From contig JAQXNP010000161.1 in NCBI GenBank assembly GCA_029098065.1, forward strand, positions 1 to 7,832: DNA of 7,832 nt, given 5' to 3'. Numbering within the stretch: the stretch's first letter is position 1; each line of letters begins with the position of its first letter. Below are positions 6,344-7,832 of the stretch, one piece after another. Below the pieces are notes generated by a model that saw nothing but the letters and a program-made list of their open reading frames with translations, was not told the DNA's origin and made no database searches. The DNA is from Clostridiales bacterium (GTDB lineage: Bacteria; Bacillota; Clostridia; Oscillospirales; Oscillospiraceae). The position numbers and the translations under genes were made by a program.

Positions 6344-6373
6344 AGGGCAGTGCTGTTCTGGGCTGTCCTTTTT
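6344..6373 (+). terminator. Weak terminator-like hairpin without a gene upstream
   Basis: AGGGCAG (6344-6350) can pair with CTGTCCT (6363-6369), including one G-U pair, around a 12-base loop. Five Ts follow (6369-6373). No plus-strand gene lies before it, since ylbJ already has a strong terminator. It may be chance or may end a short unannotated RNA. Confidence 0.2.
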
Positions 6374-6429
6374 GCGGAAGGAAACGCGCTGCAGCGTGCC
6401 AAACGAAACGGATGAATGCCTCATATCAG

Positions 6430-6521
6430 CACAAAAGGGAAAGGGGACCGGCAAAATCAATGAAAGAGCGCCCGGATTCCGCCGTACAAACAGCAGCTTT
6501 CCGGTGTCCTTTCCTCTTGTG
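6430..6521. repeat. Imperfect inverted repeat upstream of the hydratase promoter
   Basis: The arm at 6430-6451 (CACAA, AGG, AAAGG and ACCGG blocks) matches the reverse complement of 6501-6521 at 18 of 22 aligned positions, with one single-base gap. The arms enclose 49 bases. The right arm runs into the -35 box of the hydratase promoter. It could be an operator pair or a folded structure; chance similarity of purine-rich runs is possible. Confidence 0.4.
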
Positions 6522-6545
6522 TTTTGACAAGAAATTTGGTATGAT
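6517..6545 (+). promoter_or_regulatory. Extended -10 promoter for the hydratase gene
   Basis: TATGAT (6540-6545) matches the -10 consensus at five of six bases and is preceded by TGG, the TGn extended -10 element. TTGTGT (6517-6522) sits 17 bases upstream as a weak -35 box. The better TTGACA at 6524-6529 is only ten bases from this -10 and has no usable partner. The predicted start near 6552 gives a leader of about 28 bases. Confidence 0.6.
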
Positions 6546-6565
6546 AGTTCGTAATTATTTCGACA

Positions 6566-6571
6566 GAGGAG
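6566..6571 (+). promoter_or_regulatory. Ribosome binding site of the hydratase gene
   Basis: GAGGAG lies eight bases before the first of two tandem ATG codons (6580 and 6583), favouring the first. A second purine run, GAGGA (6573-6577), is too close to 6580 but lies five bases from 6583. It rules against the open-frame ATGs at 6460 and 6541, which lack such a site. Confidence 0.65.
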
Positions 6572-6579
6572 CGAGGACC

Positions 6580-7832
6580 ATGATGGTATCAGCTGCCCGG
6601 GAGGGCGTTTACTACAAAAACGGCGGGTTTATCCCCGCCAAGGACGGCCCAACGGCGGGTCTCAGCGAACATACAGGCCGGACGGGCACAATGGCGTGGT
6701 CCATCCTCTCCGCGCACAACACCAGCGGCGACATGTCCCGCCTGCAAATCAGATTTGACGCCATGGCGTCTCACGACATCACCTACGTGGGCATCATCCA
6801 GACCGCCCGGGCCTCCGGCATGCGGGCCTTCCCGGTGCCCTACGTGCTCACCAACTGCCACAACTCCCTGTGCGCCGTGGGCGGCACCATTAACGAGGAC
6901 GACCATCTCTTCGGCCTGTCCGCCGCCAAGAAATACGGCGGCGAGTTCGTCCCCGCTCATCAGGCGGTGATCCACTCCTATATGCGGGAGCGCTACGCCG
7001 CCCCGGGGAAGATGATCCTGGGCTCCGACTCCCACACCCGCTACGGTGCCTACGGCACCATGGCCATCGGCGAGGGAGGCCCCGAGCTGGCCCGCCAGCT
7101 GCTGAGCAAGACCTATGACATCTCCTATCCCCCGGTGATCGCCGTCTATCTCACCGGCGCCCCCCGGCCGGGCGTGGGCCCCCACGATGTGGCCATCGCC
7201 CTGGTGGGCGCCACCTTCAAGAGCGGGCTGGTGAAAAACGCCGTGCTGGAATTCTTCGGCCCCGGCGTGGCCAATCTGTCCATGGACTACCGCTCCGGCA
7301 TCGACGTGATGACCACCGAGACCGCCTGTCTCTCCTCCATCTGGTGTACCGACGAGACCACCAGAGCCCATCTCACCGCCCTGGGCCGCGGAACGGAGTA
7401 CAAGCCCCTCTCCCCCGCCGACGGGGCCTACTACGATGGCCTGGTGGAGATCCGTCTGGATGAGGTGGAGCCGATGATCGCGCTGCCCTTCCACCCCTCC
7501 AACGCCTTCCCCATCCGGGAGTTCAAGGCCAACCTGGACGATCTGCTCCATCAGGTGGATGTGGACACCGCCCAGCAGCTGGAACTCAAGGGCCCCGTTC
7601 CCTCTCTCCGGGAGAAAATCGTGGAGGGAGACTTTATCGTGGATCAGGGCGTCATCGCCGGCTGCTCCGGCGGCACCTACCAGAACCTGGTCCGTGCCGC
7701 TGAGATCCTGAAGGGCCGCTCCACCGGCTCCGGCCCCTTCTGGCTGTCCTGCTATCCCGGCTCCATGCCCATCATGCAGGAGCTGACCCGGAAGGGCTAC
7801 ATCGCCGATCTGATGGCGGCGGGTGCCTCTGT
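6580..7832 (+). CDS. Aconitase-superfamily hydratase, 5' part (runs off window)
   Basis: The frame is open from 6580 to the window end (417 codons, no stop), so the C-terminal part is missing. Aconitase-superfamily enzymes use a [4Fe-4S] cluster to move water across a double bond. Visible signatures are GSDSHTRYGAYG (148-159), like the GTDSHT motif of aconitases, and IAGCSGGTYQN (359-369), where C362 matches the first cluster cysteine in the GSCTNSS motif. Near the N-terminus are MAWSILSAHNTSGD (38-51) and an ASHDITYVGIIQTARASG stretch (63-80). The pattern resembles the uncharacterised YbhJ-type hydratases (about 750 residues in Escherichia coli, from memory) rather than citrate aconitase or LeuC. 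The other two cluster cysteines would lie beyond the window. It has its own extended -10 promoter and a GAGGAG site eight bases before the ATG. The substrate is unknown. Confidence 0.85.
   Translation, partial: MMVSAAREGVYYKNGGFIPAKDGPTAGLSEHTGRTGTMAWSILSAHNTSGDMSRLQIRFDAMASHDITYVGIIQTARASGMRAFPVPYVLTNCHNSLCAVGGTINEDDHLFGLSAAKKYGGEFVPAHQAVIHSYMRERYAAPGKMILGSDSHTRYGAYGTMAIGEGGPELARQLLSKTYDISYPPVIAVYLTGAPRPGVGPHDVAIALVGATFKSGLVKNAVLEFFGPGVANLSMDYRSGIDVMTTETACLSSIWCTDETTRAHLTALGRGTEYKPLSPADGAYYDGLVEIRLDEVEPMIALPFHPSNAFPIREFKANLDDLLHQVDVDTAQQLELKGPVPSLREKIVEGDFIVDQGVIAGCSGGTYQNLVRAAEILKGRSTGSGPFWLSCYPGSMPIMQELTRKGYIADLMAAGAS

Larger units (their letters stand above)
6259..6579. other. Intergenic region of about 320 bp
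   Basis: No supported gene lies here. It holds the possible phosphatidyltransferase promoter at its left end, an A/T-rich patch (6323-6338), a weak hairpin with a T run (6344-6373), a perfect 10-bp palindrome CGCTGCAGCG (6387-6396), an imperfect inverted repeat (6430-6521) and the hydratase promoter (6517-6545). The hydratase frame stays open upstream to an ATG at 6460, but that part has no family resemblance I can see and is crossed by the promoter. Confidence 0.6.

Noticed and set aside
6387..6396. CGCTGCAGCG palindrome
   Set aside because: A 10-bp palindrome can occur by chance in GC-rich DNA, and it is not placed at a recognised promoter.
5921..6415. Plus-strand open frame (164 codons) across the phosphatidyltransferase gene
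   Set aside because: It lies opposite the conserved CDP-alcohol signature and has no motif of its own.
6524..6529. Perfect TTGACA upstream of the hydratase as the -35 box
   Set aside because: The only good -10 (TATGAT) is ten bases away, too close, and no -10 stands 16-18 bases downstream.
6460..6579. Upstream extension of the hydratase frame to ATG 6460 (40 more codons) or ATG 6541
   Set aside because: The extended -10 promoter lies within this stretch, no good ribosome binding site precedes either ATG, and GAGGAG fits ATG 6580.
6589..7551. Minus-strand open frame (320 codons) opposite the hydratase
   Set aside because: Its glycine- and histidine-rich sequence is the reverse of a conserved aconitase-like frame. 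I see no ribosome binding site or family motif.

Overview
The window looks like chromosomal DNA from a GC-rich, spore-forming member of the Clostridia, most like the Oscillospiraceae group of gut anaerobes. The evidence is strong GGAGG-type ribosome binding sites, near-consensus SigA promoters, a YlbJ-type sporulation membrane protein, a DegV protein and intrinsic terminators between genes. The taxon is an inference; no marker gene is present. I see no tRNA, rRNA, CRISPR array, insertion sequence or phage gene.

Layout. Positions 47-2782 (+) hold a two-component system: an OmpR/PhoB-type response regulator and a large multi-pass sensor kinase, with the stop of one directly touching the start of the next. 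A 15-bp hairpin (2789-2822) separates it from a convergent degV/fakB-like gene (2835-3698, -). degV and a TetR-family regulator (3834-4424, +) diverge from a compact control region. That region holds two perfect TTGACA-17-TATAAT promoters facing each other, with a palindrome between their predicted start sites. A hairpin plus six-T terminator (4460-4496) follows tetR and also contains the ribosome binding site and TTG start of the next gene, a ylbJ/spoVV-like membrane protein (4495-5664, +). A 17-bp two-way terminator (5679-5717) separates this from a convergent CDP-alcohol phosphatidyltransferase (5716 to about 6258, -). After a gap of about 320 bp with a promoter and an imperfect inverted repeat, an aconitase-superfamily hydratase begins at 6580 (+) and runs off the window end.

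How the genes relate. The two-component pair forms one operon. The TetR protein probably controls its own gene and degV through the shared palindrome. DegV proteins carry fatty acids (FakB), so the pair may be a small lipid-sensing module; this is an inference. The phosphatidyltransferase also belongs to membrane lipid synthesis but has its own convergent unit. The hydratase is a separate transcription unit of unknown substrate.

Most noteworthy are the mirror-image promoter region between degV and tetR, and the terminator hairpin that masks the ylbJ ribosome binding site. Three consecutive genes (degV, tetR, ylbJ) start with TTG behind very good ribosome binding sites.
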